36,473 bases of DNA from positions 1-36,473 of the forward strand of contig JAILDU010000009.1 in NCBI GenBank assembly GCA_024689005.1. Direction: 5' to 3'. How positions within the stretch are numbered: position 1 is the stretch's first letter; each line of letters opens with the position of its first letter. The notes under the pieces are model-generated. The model had not been told where the DNA came from and did no database searches. It worked only from the letters and a program-made list of their open reading frames with translations. The position numbers and the translations under genes are program-made. Source of the DNA: Paludibacteraceae bacterium (lineage in GTDB: Bacteria; Bacteroidota; Bacteroidia; Bacteroidales; Paludibacteraceae). Positions 15,767 to 23,443 of the stretch are shown here, piece by piece.

Positions 15767-16441
15767 TTAGCGAATGCCTGCTATTTTATGCAATTGAACG
15801 CTAAGGCGCCAGAAAGGGTGGGAGAGAATGTAGCGTACTGTCTCCGGCAGATTGTCATTGCGGTCGTCTTCCCATTCGTCCACGCCGCTTCGAAGTAACC
15901 ATTCGCCGGTATAGTGAAGCGGTTGTAGCATCCAGTGCTCTGCTTCCAATTGTGTGCGCCATATATCGGGGTCATATTCGCCGGTGAAAACCACTTTCAC
16001 TTCGTTCACGCGCTTCAGCGCTAACTTGGTCGGCACAATCTGTCCCTTCGCCCTTTGCCCTTCGCCTTTCGCCATTACTTTCGGCGAACAGGTAATCCAG
16101 TCGATACCTTCCGGCAGCGAGTGAGTGCCGTTGGTCTCAATGCAGATATAGAAACCGGCGGTATGCAGGGCATCAATGAGCGTGCGATCCACTTGCAGGC
16201 TTGGTTCACCTCCGGTCAGCACGACCATGCGACGGCGTTCGTTCGGTATGTCGTATAGCGAAAGCACTTCATCTACTATATCTTCTGCCGACATGTCGGT
16301 GTGGCTGGAAAAATCGGTGTCACACCATGGGCAACACAGATTACATCCGCTGAAGCGGACGAAAACTGCAGGAATACCGCTGTGTGCGCCTTCGCCCTGC
16401 AGGGTGTAGAATATTTCGTTAACGCGATAACTCAAAATCAA
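15767..16441 (-). CDS. queE: 7-carboxy-7-deazaguanine synthase
   Basis: About 224 residues. This is a radical-SAM enzyme converting 6-carboxy-tetrahydropterin to CDG in preQ0 synthesis. The N-terminus has VNEIFYTLQGEGAHSG, then the [4Fe-4S] ligands C33, C37 and C40 in SGCNLCCPWC, then VLTGGEPSLQ and YICIETNG. No ATG exists at the expected start; TTG codons at 16441 and 16435 are the candidates, and the first overlaps the queD stop. Mid-protein, MAKGEGQRAKGQI is encoded by a 7-bp-periodic array (16039-16073) inserted before the KVVFTG region. It is the last gene of the queF-queC-queD-queE run. Confidence 0.93.
   Translation of the reverse strand: MILSYRVNEIFYTLQGEGAHSGIPAVFVRFSGCNLCCPWCDTDFSSHTDMSAEDIVDEVLSLYDIPNERRRMVVLTGGEPSLQVDRTLIDALHTAGFYICIETNGTHSLPEGIDWITCSPKVMAKGEGQRAKGQIVPTKLALKRVNEVKVVFTGEYDPDIWRTQLEAEHWMLQPLHYTGEWLLRSGVDEWEDDRNDNLPETVRYILSHPFWRLSVQLHKIAGIR
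16039..16073 (-). repeat. 7-bp periodic array inside queE
   Basis: Five units read on the minus strand: GGCGAAA, GGCGAAG, GGCAAAG, GGCGAAG, GGACAGA. It encodes the low-complexity KGEGQRAKGQ. Confidence 0.85.
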
Positions 16442-16770
16442 TCTCTTTCGTAGATGGCAACGTTGCCTTCACTCTCTTGAACACTCACTTTGTAACAGTT
16501 CTTGACGTGGTCGCAAATCCAACGGGCCATATTCTCTGCTGATGGATTGACGTCCAGCACATCGTTGATATACTTGTGATCGAAGGTGTCCTTTACTACC
16601 CGTTTGATATGTGTGAAATCGGTAACCATGCCGTCTTGGTCCAGTGTCTCTGACTTGCAATACACAACGATGATCCAGTTATGACCATGCAGGTTCTCGC
16701 ATTTACTCTCGTACGACAGCATTAGGTTGTGCGCTGCCGAGATTTCTATTGTCTTTTGTACGTAATACAT
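16438..16770 (-). CDS. queD: 6-carboxy-5,6,7,8-tetrahydropterin synthase
   Basis: 110 residues, a short QueD. It makes 6-carboxy-tetrahydropterin from dihydroneopterin triphosphate. Zinc ligands H14 (ISAAHNL), H28 and H30 (NLHGHNW) and the catalytic Cys24 (KCENLHGH) are visible, with DFTHIKRVVKDTFDHKYIND and NPSAENMARWI further on. It lies 6 bp after queC and overlaps queE. Confidence 0.96.
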   Translation of the reverse strand: MYYVQKTIEISAAHNLMLSYESKCENLHGHNWIIVVYCKSETLDQDGMVTDFTHIKRVVKDTFDHKYINDVLDVNPSAENMARWICDHVKNCYKVSVQESEGNVAIYERD

Positions 16771-16776
16771 AGTGCT

Positions 16777-17430
16777 TTAATTCTCATAAATGGTTTTGTC
16801 TGCTATGCCGGCAATCTTCAGAGCCTCTATGCGTTCGCGGCAAGTACCGCAGACACCGCAGTGATGCTCTCCGCCTTTGTAGCAACTCCATGTCTCCGAA
16901 TAGTCAATGCCCAAAGCTTTGCCGTGGCTGGCGATCGATGCTTTGGTCAGGTGAGTATAGGGTGTGAGTAGTTGCACGCCATTCCATGTACCTGCTTTTA
17001 CTGCGTCGTTCATAGCACGGACAAATTCCGGTCGGCAGTCTGGGTAGATGGTGTGGTCACCGGCATGGTTAGCCAGCATGATATACTGCAGTTTGTTGTT
17101 CTCGGCCATGCCTGCCGCTATCGACAACATGATTCCGTTGCGGAACGGCACAACGGTTGACTTCATGTTCGCTTCGTCATAGTTGCCCTCGGGTATAGCA
17201 TCTGCTCCTTCTAGCAATGACGAGTGGAAAAACTCCTTAATGAATGGCAAACTGATGACCATGTGCGGGATGTGGAGTCGTTCGCAGTGCAACTTGGCGA
17301 AGGCTATCTCGCGGTCGTTATGATTGCTGCCGTAGTGAAACGATATCGCTAGCGCTATGCGGTCGCGATACTCATAGAGCATAGTAGTGGAATCCAGTCC
17401 ACCGGAAAGAACAATCAGCGAATCTTTCAT
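16777..17430 (-). CDS. queC: 7-cyano-7-deazaguanine synthase
   Basis: 217 residues. The PP-loop ATPase motif VLSGGLDSTTML lies at residues 7-18. The C-terminal zinc-binding cysteines are in CYKGGEHHCGVCGTCRER. It converts CDG to preQ0 with ATP and ammonia. AGDHTIYPDCRPEF and LLTPYTHLTKASI are further family motifs. It follows queF by 21 bp. Confidence 0.97.
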   Translation of the reverse strand: MKDSLIVLSGGLDSTTMLYEYRDRIALAISFHYGSNHNDREIAFAKLHCERLHIPHMVISLPFIKEFFHSSLLEGADAIPEGNYDEANMKSTVVPFRNGIMLSIAAGMAENNKLQYIMLANHAGDHTIYPDCRPEFVRAMNDAVKAGTWNGVQLLTPYTHLTKASIASHGKALGIDYSETWSCYKGGEHHCGVCGTCRERIEALKIAGIADKTIYEN

Positions 17431-17451
17431 ATTGACGATTGGGATGATTAA

Positions 17452-17931
17452 CTATTTTCGATTTAGCACCGTTGTCATGCTTTCGCGCAGACGCTGGTTC
17501 TTTAGCTCCTCATGCTCCGGGTCTGCGTAGTTGGCAAACGGATAAATGCTGATTCCACCGCGTGGCATGAAATAGCCTGTTACTTCCAGATATTTCGGGT
17601 CCATCAGTTTGACCAGATCCTTCATGATTATATTGACGCAGTCCTCATGAAAGTCTCCGTGATTGCGAAACGAGAATAGATAGAGTTTAAGTGATTTGCT
17701 CTCTACCATTCGTTCGCGAGGTATATAACTGATGTAGATATGCCCGAAATCCGGTTGACCGGTTTTGGGGCAGAGAGTCGTGAACTCGGGACAATCAAAA
17801 GTCACGAGATACTCATTTTCTGGATGTTTGTTCGGGAAAGTCTCCAGTACGTCCGGATTATAGTCGTCCGAGTAGTGTACATGCTGATTGCCCAGCAGGG
17901 TAACGCCCTGCAATTCTTTTTCTGTTCGCAT
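17452..17931 (-). CDS. queF: NADPH-dependent 7-cyano-7-deazaguanine reductase
   Basis: 159 residues, the short unimodular QueF type. It reduces preQ0 to preQ1, which is then exchanged into tRNA. The catalytic Cys54 ([14 protein letters not shown]) and Asp61 are present, together with the QueF motif [20 protein letters not shown]. It is the first gene of the four-gene queuosine unit and has its own promoter at 17995-18025 and a hairpin in its leader. Confidence 0.97.
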   Translation of the reverse strand: MRTEKELQGVTLLGNQHVHYSDDYNPDVLETFPNKHPENEYLVTFDCPEFTTLCPKTGQPDFGHIYISYIPRERMVESKSLKLYLFSFRNHGDFHEDCVNIIMKDLVKLMDPKYLEVTGYFMPRGGISIYPFANYADPEHEELKNQRLRESMTTVLNRK

Positions 17932-17957
17932 TGTTGTTTTCAGTTTTAATGGTTAAC

Positions 17958-17983
17958 GAGAGTGGAAAAACAATAGCACTCTC
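17958..17983 (-). promoter_or_regulatory. Hairpin in the queF leader
   Basis: GAGAGTG (17958-17964) pairs with CACTCTC (17977-17983) around a 12-nt loop, between promoter and start. It is followed on the mRNA by GTTAACCATTAAAAC. It is in the right place for a preQ1 riboswitch, but the loop lacks the class I consensus. Confidence 0.4.
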
Positions 17984-17994
17984 CAAATCGGCCG

Positions 17995-18026
17995 CAAAAG
18001 TACTGCTTTTTTTGCATATATGCAAA
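17995..18026 (-). promoter_or_regulatory. Promoter of the queF-queC-queD-queE unit
   Basis: Minus strand: TTG, 20-nt spacer, TACTTTTG (18002-17995), followed by CGGCCGATTTGG. The -33 region is a perfect palindrome, TTTGCATATATGCAAA (18011-18026). Confidence 0.8.
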
Positions 18027-18273
18027 TATTAAGCAACTTTTTTGCGAGAAAAAGAGGTCACTCTATATATTATTAGTCGGCAGACTGAGACGCATATGCT
18101 TGCGCAGATGCGTGCGTGTGAATAACTAAAATTGAGGCGCAGCCGTGTCGTTGTCCTCGAAGGTACTACCCCAAAATTTGTTCTCGACCTGATATTGTAA
18201 TTGTCTCGCAATAAGGGGAAGCGCACAATTTCAGGCATAATTTATAAAAAATATTAGAAAACGCACCTGCCAC
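18027..18273. other. Intergenic region between divergent promoters
   Basis: No gene seen. TCG trinucleotides around 18148-18206 suggest a very degenerate 11-bp periodicity but are not convincing. Short open frames here have no family resemblance. Confidence 0.4.
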
Positions 18274-18304
18274 TTGCATATATCAAAAAAAAGCAGTACT
18301 TTTG
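18274..18304 (+). promoter_or_regulatory. Promoter of the structured RNA and small lipoprotein
   Basis: TTGCATATATC followed by an A tract and GCAG, 20-nt spacer, TACTTTTG at 18297-18304. It is a near-exact copy of the other strong promoters in the window. Confidence 0.85.
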
Positions 18305-18309
18305 CACTC

Positions 18310-18553
18310 AAATCTATATTGAATAGATAAAATATCCGCGCAAAAGCGCGTGTAATGATATATTTATTAATTTAAGAAGCGTTTGCTTTACTCTTTATTA
18401 GGAAAAATTCGGAACTTTTCCAACGGAAAGAGGATAGCGAATAGGCTTCACGTGTTTGCGTGAAGTTACTATCTGCATACTTTCCGTATGGTTTCCGAAT
18501 TACCTCCTAATAAAGTGTGTGGCATAGCAGCCTCACGCTTTTCGTTTATTATT
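18310..18553 (+). ncRNA. Highly structured RNA of unknown family
   Basis: From the promoter the transcript can form hairpins ATCTAT/ATAGAT (18312-18328) and CGCGC-AAAA-GCGCG (18337-18350). A long rod follows. CTTTATTAGGA (18393-18403) pairs with TCCTAATAAAG (18505-18515), AATTCGGAA (18406-18414) with TTCCGAATT (18493-18501), ACGGAAAG (18423-18430) with CTTTCCGT (18480-18487), GATAG with CTATC, and CTTCACG (18446-18452) with CGTGAAG (18459-18465). A further hairpin, GTG-T-GGC / GCC-T-CAC (18517-18536), precedes a T-rich run and may terminate it. It could be a free RNA such as a 6S-like rod, or a long leader for the lipoprotein at 18604. Confidence 0.6.
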
Positions 18554-18561
18554 ACTTAATC

Positions 18562-18587
18562 CGCTTTGTCCGTGGCTGCACGAAGCG
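18562..18587 (+). promoter_or_regulatory. Hairpin just upstream of the small lipoprotein start
   Basis: CGCTTTGT (18562-18569) pairs with ACGAAGCG (18580-18587), 8 bp with one wobble, 16 nt before the start codon. It has no T tract after it, so control of translation is more likely than termination. Confidence 0.45.
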
Positions 18588-18603
18588 CAAAATAAAATAT
18601 CTT

Positions 18604-18993
18604 ATGAAAGGATTACTTAAAGTTCTCATGGCAGTCATCTTGTTTGGCATGACCACAATGACTGGATGTAAAGATCCGGCAAACGCAAAAATCAATCTAC
18701 AGGTAGTAGACAATGCAGGAAAACCCGCTAAAGAGGTAAAGGTAGGTATGTATCAAGCAAAGAAACTCGAACTCGCCGATACTACCGATATACTTGTACC
18801 AATAGATTATGCTGTTATTAAAGAAACTGATAATCAAGGATTCGTAGAGTTTACGGTAAGCCGTTTAAGTGTCGGCGATGATGGTATATACTGCGTGTTT
18901 GAAGCCTTTGATGACAATAATGTTTACGGACGTGTTAGTACTTATGTGTCGTCAGGCAGCCTCTACTCTCCTCTTACTCTCAAATTAAAATAA
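18604..18993 (+). CDS. Small lipoprotein, unknown function
   Basis: 129 residues from the ATG at 18604, after which a lipoprotein signal peptide is clear (KGLLKVLMAVILFGMTTMTGC, lipobox MTGC). The longer frame to 18517 runs through the structured RNA and is rejected. The mature part looks like one beta-sandwich, with INLQVVDNAGKPAKEVKVGMY and TDNQGFVEFTV reminiscent of carboxypeptidase-regulatory or Ig-like folds. I do not recognise a family. It is followed by a bidirectional terminator. Confidence 0.8.
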   Translation: MKGLLKVLMAVILFGMTTMTGCKDPANAKINLQVVDNAGKPAKEVKVGMYQAKKLELADTTDILVPIDYAVIKETDNQGFVEFTVSRLSVGDDGIYCVFEAFDDNNVYGRVSTYVSSGSLYSPLTLKLK

Positions 18994-19053
18994 CATAGTT
19001 CAACATTATGGTTTTTAAGTAAGAAAAATAGTACCGCATTAGACAGTAAAAAA

Positions 19054-19085
19054 GGGAGTGCGTCGTTGACACACTCCCGCTTTTA
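19054..19085. terminator. Bidirectional terminator between the lipoprotein gene and malQ
   Basis: GGGAGTG (19054-19060) pairs with CACTCCC (19072-19078), with TTTTAT after it on the plus strand and TTTTTT after it on the minus strand. Confidence 0.85.
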
Positions 19086-19102
19086 TATTATCTCATAACT
19101 AT

Positions 19103-21736
19103 TTATCTTACTCCAGTCAACTTGCGTATCTTGGCGTTCAGTTTGTCTTCTTTTATCAGCTGTTCGAGCGTCAGGTGCATTCTGTAGCACCAGAAGTGCC
19201 GCGGGTCGGCCGGCACGTTGATACGCTCAGCATGTTGATCTTTGAGACGCACTTTGCCGTCTATGGCGAGCCAGTCTTGCAGCGGCAATATGGTCCACAT
19301 AGCCGGGCTGTACATGTGCTGGTTGATGATAAATTCGGCTATCTCCGGCGACATCTCTTTGGGAGCTTCACCCCACCAGCCCATCTGCTCGTTGTAGAAT
19401 TTCTGGGTCACGGCTCTGTCCTCTTCCCACCACGCGCGCAATGGATTCATATCGTGCGTACCGGTCGTGCAGACACTCTGATAAGGTGCATCTGCTGGGT
19501 GGGCAAACTTGATGGTCGGGTCTTTCGGCATTCGCTGGATCTCCAGACTTAGTATCTGCAATTCGTGCATCACATCGGGCACGCAGGCAGGAACCATTCC
19601 TAGGTCTTCCCCGCAGCAGAGCATATGTGTCGAGTGAATCAAGGTCGGCAGTTTGCGCATAGCCGAATCGCGCCAGAATTGTGTGTGGCGACGGAAGAAA
19701 TAGTCGTTGTAGATGCGCATCAACGCTTCCTTCTGATCCGAATACAGTTCGTTGAACGAATGGCTCTGGTAAATAGAGATGCGCGGGTGTAACCAGCCCG
19801 GACGGCGTTGGTCCTCCACCATCAGCACTTCGCAATGCAGGTATATCAGACCCTTGCAGATGTTCTTCGCGGCAGCCTGACTCAGACCGCTGGCTTTCAG
19901 CTGTTTAGAGTCTTTTTTGAGACGATCGTACCACTCTTGTACCTTGACTTGCGTATCAAATTCCGGGCGGAACCAGTAGATATAATTATCGCGTGTCTGT
20001 AGTGCATGTTGTTTCACCCATTCGGTGTCATAGCCGAACACATCGCCCAAGAAGTTGCTGCGGATATACGGTTTGGTCATTCGGTCCCAGTCGAGGCAAA
20101 CACCTTGTGCGCACAGGTCATCGTAACTATAAGGCAATGCCGGCACAAAATGTCCGCACAAACCCCATACATCGGTCTTGCGCATCTGCCATATGCGGAA
20201 GAATCCGAGTATATGATCCACACGATAGGCGTCAAAATAGTCTTGCATCTTGCGGAAACGTGCTTTCCACCATGCGTAGCCGTCCTCTGCCATCTTGTCC
20301 CAGTTGTATGTAGGGAAGCCCCAGTTCTGTCCGCTGATTGAGAAATCATCGGGTGGAGCACCCGCGCTGGCGTCCAAGTTGAACAACTCCGGATGAACTG
20401 CTGCATCCACCGAGTCCGGCGAGATGCCGATAGGTATGTCGCCCTTCATGGCCACACCGATGCTATGTGCATAAGCCACAGCGTCCGCCAGTTGTTTGTC
20501 CGCGTGGAACTGTAGGAACTTGTAGTATTCTGCCGGCTGCTTGTCACGCTTGCTCAAGAAGGCTGCGTACGGATCCAACCACTCGCAGTTCTTCTTCTCA
20601 AACGCCTTGTATTCTTCGCTTGCGAATAGCGCGTCCTTATCCTGTTTGTACAGCGCTTTGAAGAATACCGTCTTGGCATCATAAACGCACTGATAATCAG
20701 CTATCTTCTTTTGGTTGAACTCTTCCTTCTGTGCTTCGTATTTCTTCTTCTGCGCAGGCGTCAGTTTGCCCATCTTCTCAATGTTGATATATATCGGGTG
20801 CAAGGCAAACACGCTCACCGCGTTGTATGGATACGAATCCAGGTCGTTATGACGCAATGTGGTGTCGTTGATAGGCAGGGTTTGAATCATCTTCTGCCCT
20901 GTCGCTGCGGCCCAATCCGCCATTTTCTTCAGGTCTTGAAACTCGCCTATGCCGAAACCTTCTGCCGTGCGTAGCGAAAAGACCGGAATAGCCACGCCGG
21001 CTCCCTTCCAACGAGGCTGCGTGCGCCGGAAATAGCGGTCGTTCTGCATGATTGTATCGCCTTTGCTCGCACCCCAGATCTGCCGATTCTCACCCCATTC
21101 AATATCTATGGTGGCGCCGCTCTTCAAGTCATATACGACATATTTATACTCGATTACGTCCTGCTTGGTCTCTTCTATCTTGGCGCGCCATAAGGGAAAA
21201 TCGGCATCGCTCATAACCAACTTCTTCGCTTCGTCCCAATTGCCCAACGCATCGCAGTTTCCTATGATGGCTACTCCCTGCGACGGCAATATCTGCGGCA
21301 AATCAATCGAGAAGAGAATATTGGCATTCTTCTTACTTTTTTCTTTGTGCGCAGCGGTCTTCCTGCTAAACAGCGCTTTCAGAAAAGCGGTTGTGTAGAA
21401 ACTGTCCTCGTACGTGCTCGCTTGCCAGGCGTCGCGAATCACTATCTTGGCTTCGCTACCCTTGGACTTTGCACTTTTCTCGCGTTGTATATGCACTTCT
21501 CGAGCTTCGCCTGCCTCATAGATAAAACCGCCATCCTGCAGGCGAATAGCGTATTTATAATGCAGACAATCTACAAAATCACTCACGGGCACCTCTACTG
21601 ACCAAAAATCCGTCCCCTGACAATCCAGTACAAGAGGCGTCTTCTCTGTCCAGCCCAATATTGACTCTTGCGTCTCTATGACGCACAAACTCTGGCCGTA
21701 CTCGGCACGATAACGAATCTGAAAACTAACGTTCAT
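19103..21736 (-). CDS. malQ: 4-alpha-glucanotransferase with two starch-binding (CBM20) domains
   Basis: 877 residues from the ATG at 21736. Two N-terminal CBM20-like modules (about residues 2-90 and 135-235, the second with GNCDALGNWDEAKKLVM) precede a GH77 catalytic domain. The GH77 nucleophile is about Asp507 in DAYRVDHILGFFR. The acid/base is about Glu710 in CCGEDLGMVPACV, and the third carboxylate is in TGTHDMNPLRAWW. GH77 enzymes transfer alpha-1,4-glucan segments in glycogen or maltodextrin metabolism. The CBM20-GH77 layout is that of DPE2-like enzymes. There is no signal peptide, so it is cytoplasmic. It stands alone with its own promoter. Confidence 0.95.
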   Translation of the reverse strand: MNVSFQIRYRAEYGQSLCVIETQESILGWTEKTPLVLDCQGTDFWSVEVPVSDFVDCLHYKYAIRLQDGGFIYEAGEAREVHIQREKSAKSKGSEAKIVIRDAWQASTYEDSFYTTAFLKALFSRKTAAHKEKSKKNANILFSIDLPQILPSQGVAIIGNCDALGNWDEAKKLVMSDADFPLWRAKIEETKQDVIEYKYVVYDLKSGATIDIEWGENRQIWGASKGDTIMQNDRYFRRTQPRWKGAGVAIPVFSLRTAEGFGIGEFQDLKKMADWAAATGQKMIQTLPINDTTLRHNDLDSYPYNAVSVFALHPIYINIEKMGKLTPAQKKKYEAQKEEFNQKKIADYQCVYDAKTVFFKALYKQDKDALFASEEYKAFEKKNCEWLDPYAAFLSKRDKQPAEYYKFLQFHADKQLADAVAYAHSIGVAMKGDIPIGISPDSVDAAVHPELFNLDASAGAPPDDFSISGQNWGFPTYNWDKMAEDGYAWWKARFRKMQDYFDAYRVDHILGFFRIWQMRKTDVWGLCGHFVPALPYSYDDLCAQGVCLDWDRMTKPYIRSNFLGDVFGYDTEWVKQHALQTRDNYIYWFRPEFDTQVKVQEWYDRLKKDSKQLKASGLSQAAAKNICKGLIYLHCEVLMVEDQRRPGWLHPRISIYQSHSFNELYSDQKEALMRIYNDYFFRRHTQFWRDSAMRKLPTLIHSTHMLCCGEDLGMVPACVPDVMHELQILSLEIQRMPKDPTIKFAHPADAPYQSVCTTGTHDMNPLRAWWEEDRAVTQKFYNEQMGWWGEAPKEMSPEIAEFIINQHMYSPAMWTILPLQDWLAIDGKVRLKDQHAERINVPADPRHFWCYRMHLTLEQLIKEDKLNAKIRKLTGVR

Positions 21737-21785
21737 GGTATGTGTGGTATTTATTGATTTACTAATGTGTTTTTTAATTTCGCTG

Positions 21786-21825
21786 CAAAGGTACACAAAA
21801 AAAATGACATGTGCAAGAGCACATG
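21786..21825 (-). promoter_or_regulatory. malQ promoter with inverted repeat on the -33 region
   Basis: Minus strand: TTG (21816-21814), 20-nt spacer, TACCTTTG (21793-21786), followed by CAGCG. CATGTGC-AAGA-GCACATG (21808-21825) overlaps the TTG in the same position as the inverted repeat of the TPM-gene promoter. Confidence 0.8.
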
Positions 21826-21856
21826 CCACTTTTCTGAAATTTACGATATTTTATCT

Positions 21857-21933
21857 TCGAACTCTTATCGAACTCTTATCGAACTCTTATCGAACTCTTA
21901 TCGAGGTTTTGTCGGGGTTATATCGGGGTTTTA
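21857..21933. repeat. 11-bp periodic array (TCGAACTCTTA)
   Basis: Four exact TCGAACTCTTA units, then TCGAGGTTTTG, TCGGGGTTATA and TCGGGGTTTTA: seven units with no phase break. It ends at the last base before the first kinase stop codon. Confidence 0.92.
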
Positions 21934-22581
21934 CTATATCTCCTTACCTATCTGTTCTTTGGTCTCAAATGGGAACAAACCGAACATCTCTGCGTCAATT
22001 CGATCAGTTATCCAACGAAAATCCTCCGCGTTGTCGCCGAATTTACAGGTGTCGCCGTCCACTATCAGCAGTTTGCCCTTGTAGTCCTTGATCCAGTTCT
22101 CATACTTGTTGTTCAAACATTGCAGATAATCTATCTGCATGCTCATCTCATATCCGCGACCGCGCTTCTGTATCTGCGACACTAGCGTCGGAATAGATGC
22201 ACGCACATAAATCAGCAGGTCCGGCATCTTAACCAGAGACATCATCAGGTCAAACAAGTCACGATAGGTGTCAAAGTCACGATCCGACATCATTCCCTGA
22301 TCATGCAGGTTAGGCGCAAATATACGAGCGTCCTCATAAATAGTGCGGTCCTGGATTATCCACTTGTCGCTGTGATTGATCTCCACCACATCATTAAAAC
22401 GCTTGTTCAGAAAATATATCTGCAGATTAAATGACCAACGCGCCATGTCCGCATAGAAATCTGCCAAATACGGATTATACTCCACGCTCTCATAACGCGG
22501 CTCCCAACCATAATGTTTGGCCAACATACTGGTCAATGTGGTCTTGCCACAACCAATATTTCCTGCTACTGCAATGTGCAT
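21934..22581 (-). CDS. Deoxynucleoside kinase, copy 1
   Basis: 215 residues. P-loop GNIGCGKTTLTSML at residues 7-20, then the nucleoside-binding YNPYLADFYADMARWSFNLQ, a DRT motif (IIQDRTIYEDARIF, in place of the usual DRS), a lid region SQIQKRGRGYE and a C-terminal LIVDGDTCKF. The family phosphorylates deoxyadenosine, deoxyguanosine or deoxycytidine in salvage. It is the downstream member of a tandem pair, 36 bp after copy 2. Confidence 0.93.
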   Translation of the reverse strand: MHIAVAGNIGCGKTTLTSMLAKHYGWEPRYESVEYNPYLADFYADMARWSFNLQIYFLNKRFNDVVEINHSDKWIIQDRTIYEDARIFAPNLHDQGMMSDRDFDTYRDLFDLMMSLVKMPDLLIYVRASIPTLVSQIQKRGRGYEMSMQIDYLQCLNNKYENWIKDYKGKLLIVDGDTCKFGDNAEDFRWITDRIDAEMFGLFPFETKEQIGKEI

Positions 22582-22617
22582 AAGGCTATTTAGTGTTTAT
22601 TGTGTTACTATCTAATG

Positions 22618-23265
22618 TTATTCCTTTCTCTCCTCCGACCAGTTGTGCTCGCTGAATAGACCGAATAACTCCGCATCCACTCTGTCCACTACTTTGCGAA
22701 AATCTGCCGGCTTGTTCTCAAAATCCATGTCGTCAGCCTCTATCACCAGCACGCGACCATCGTATTTGTGGAAGATAAAGTCTTCATACTTGTCGTTCAA
22801 TCCCTTCAGATAATCTATCTGCATGCTCTGCTCGTACTCTCTGCCGCGTTTCTGTATCTGCGCTATCAAACTCGGTACCGACTTGCGCAAATATATCATC
22901 AGGTCCGGCATCTTCATCTGCTGACGCATCAAGTCAAACAACTCCATATACGTCGCAAAATCTCGATCACTCAAATCCCCGCGCTCATAATTGTTCCTCA
23001 CAAAAACGTACACGCCCTCAAAGATACTTCGGTCCTGCACTATCGTGTGATTAGCCTGCTGCACAGCCAGCATGTCCTTGAATCGCTCCTTCAGAAAATA
23101 GGTCTCCAGACAAAATGCCCAACGATTGATATTGCTGTAGTAATCCTCCAAATACGGATTAAAACTCACACTCTCAAAGCGAGGCTCCCAACCATAATAA
23201 CGCGCTAACATCTTCGTTAACGTGGTCTTTCCGGCTCCAATATTTCCCGCAATAGCAATGTACAT
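22618..23265 (-). CDS. Deoxynucleoside kinase, copy 2
   Basis: 215 residues from the ATG at 23265; an upstream TTG is inside the promoter. P-loop GNIGAGKTTLTKML, FNPYLEDYYSNINRWAFCLE, the canonical DRS motif (IVQDRSIFEGVYVF) and the lid AQIQKRGREYE are present. It is clearly paralogous to copy 1 over the whole length. In some bacteria paired kinases act as a heterodimer with split substrate ranges, which could apply here. It is the promoter-proximal gene of the pair. Confidence 0.93.
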   Translation of the reverse strand: MYIAIAGNIGAGKTTLTKMLARYYGWEPRFESVSFNPYLEDYYSNINRWAFCLETYFLKERFKDMLAVQQANHTIVQDRSIFEGVYVFVRNNYERGDLSDRDFATYMELFDLMRQQMKMPDLMIYLRKSVPSLIAQIQKRGREYEQSMQIDYLKGLNDKYEDFIFHKYDGRVLVIEADDMDFENKPADFRKVVDRVDAELFGLFSEHNWSEERKE

Positions 23266-23289
23266 GTACCCGTTTTTACAAAATCGCTG

Positions 23290-23320
23290 CAAAGATACTA
23301 CAAAAAACGGACATGTGCAA
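23290..23320 (-). promoter_or_regulatory. Promoter of the deoxynucleoside kinase pair
   Basis: Minus strand: TTGCACATGTC, 20-nt spacer, TATCTTTG (23297-23290), then CAGCGATTTTG. The leader is only about 20 nt. Confidence 0.8.
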
Positions 23321-23443
23321 ATTATTCGACAATATATTTTCTATTAATTACACCGAGAGAGCGCATCTCGCGACGTGCCCTCTCCGAATCATTTACCATA
23401 CATTACATAGCGCCTGTCTCTCAGTACGCATTCTTCTTTGTCC

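Noticed and set aside
17958..17983. Class I preQ1 riboswitch
   Set aside because: The loop lacks the conserved C/U/A pattern and the A-rich tail does not pair as required; kept only as an unassigned hairpin.
18310..18553. tmRNA, RNase P RNA or SRP RNA
   Set aside because: No tRNA-like ends, no RNase P core sequence and no SRP tetraloop helix seen; 6S remains possible but unproven.
21857..21933. Possible CRISPR array
   Set aside because: The unit is 11 bp with no spacers, so it is a simple tandem array; no cas genes are present.
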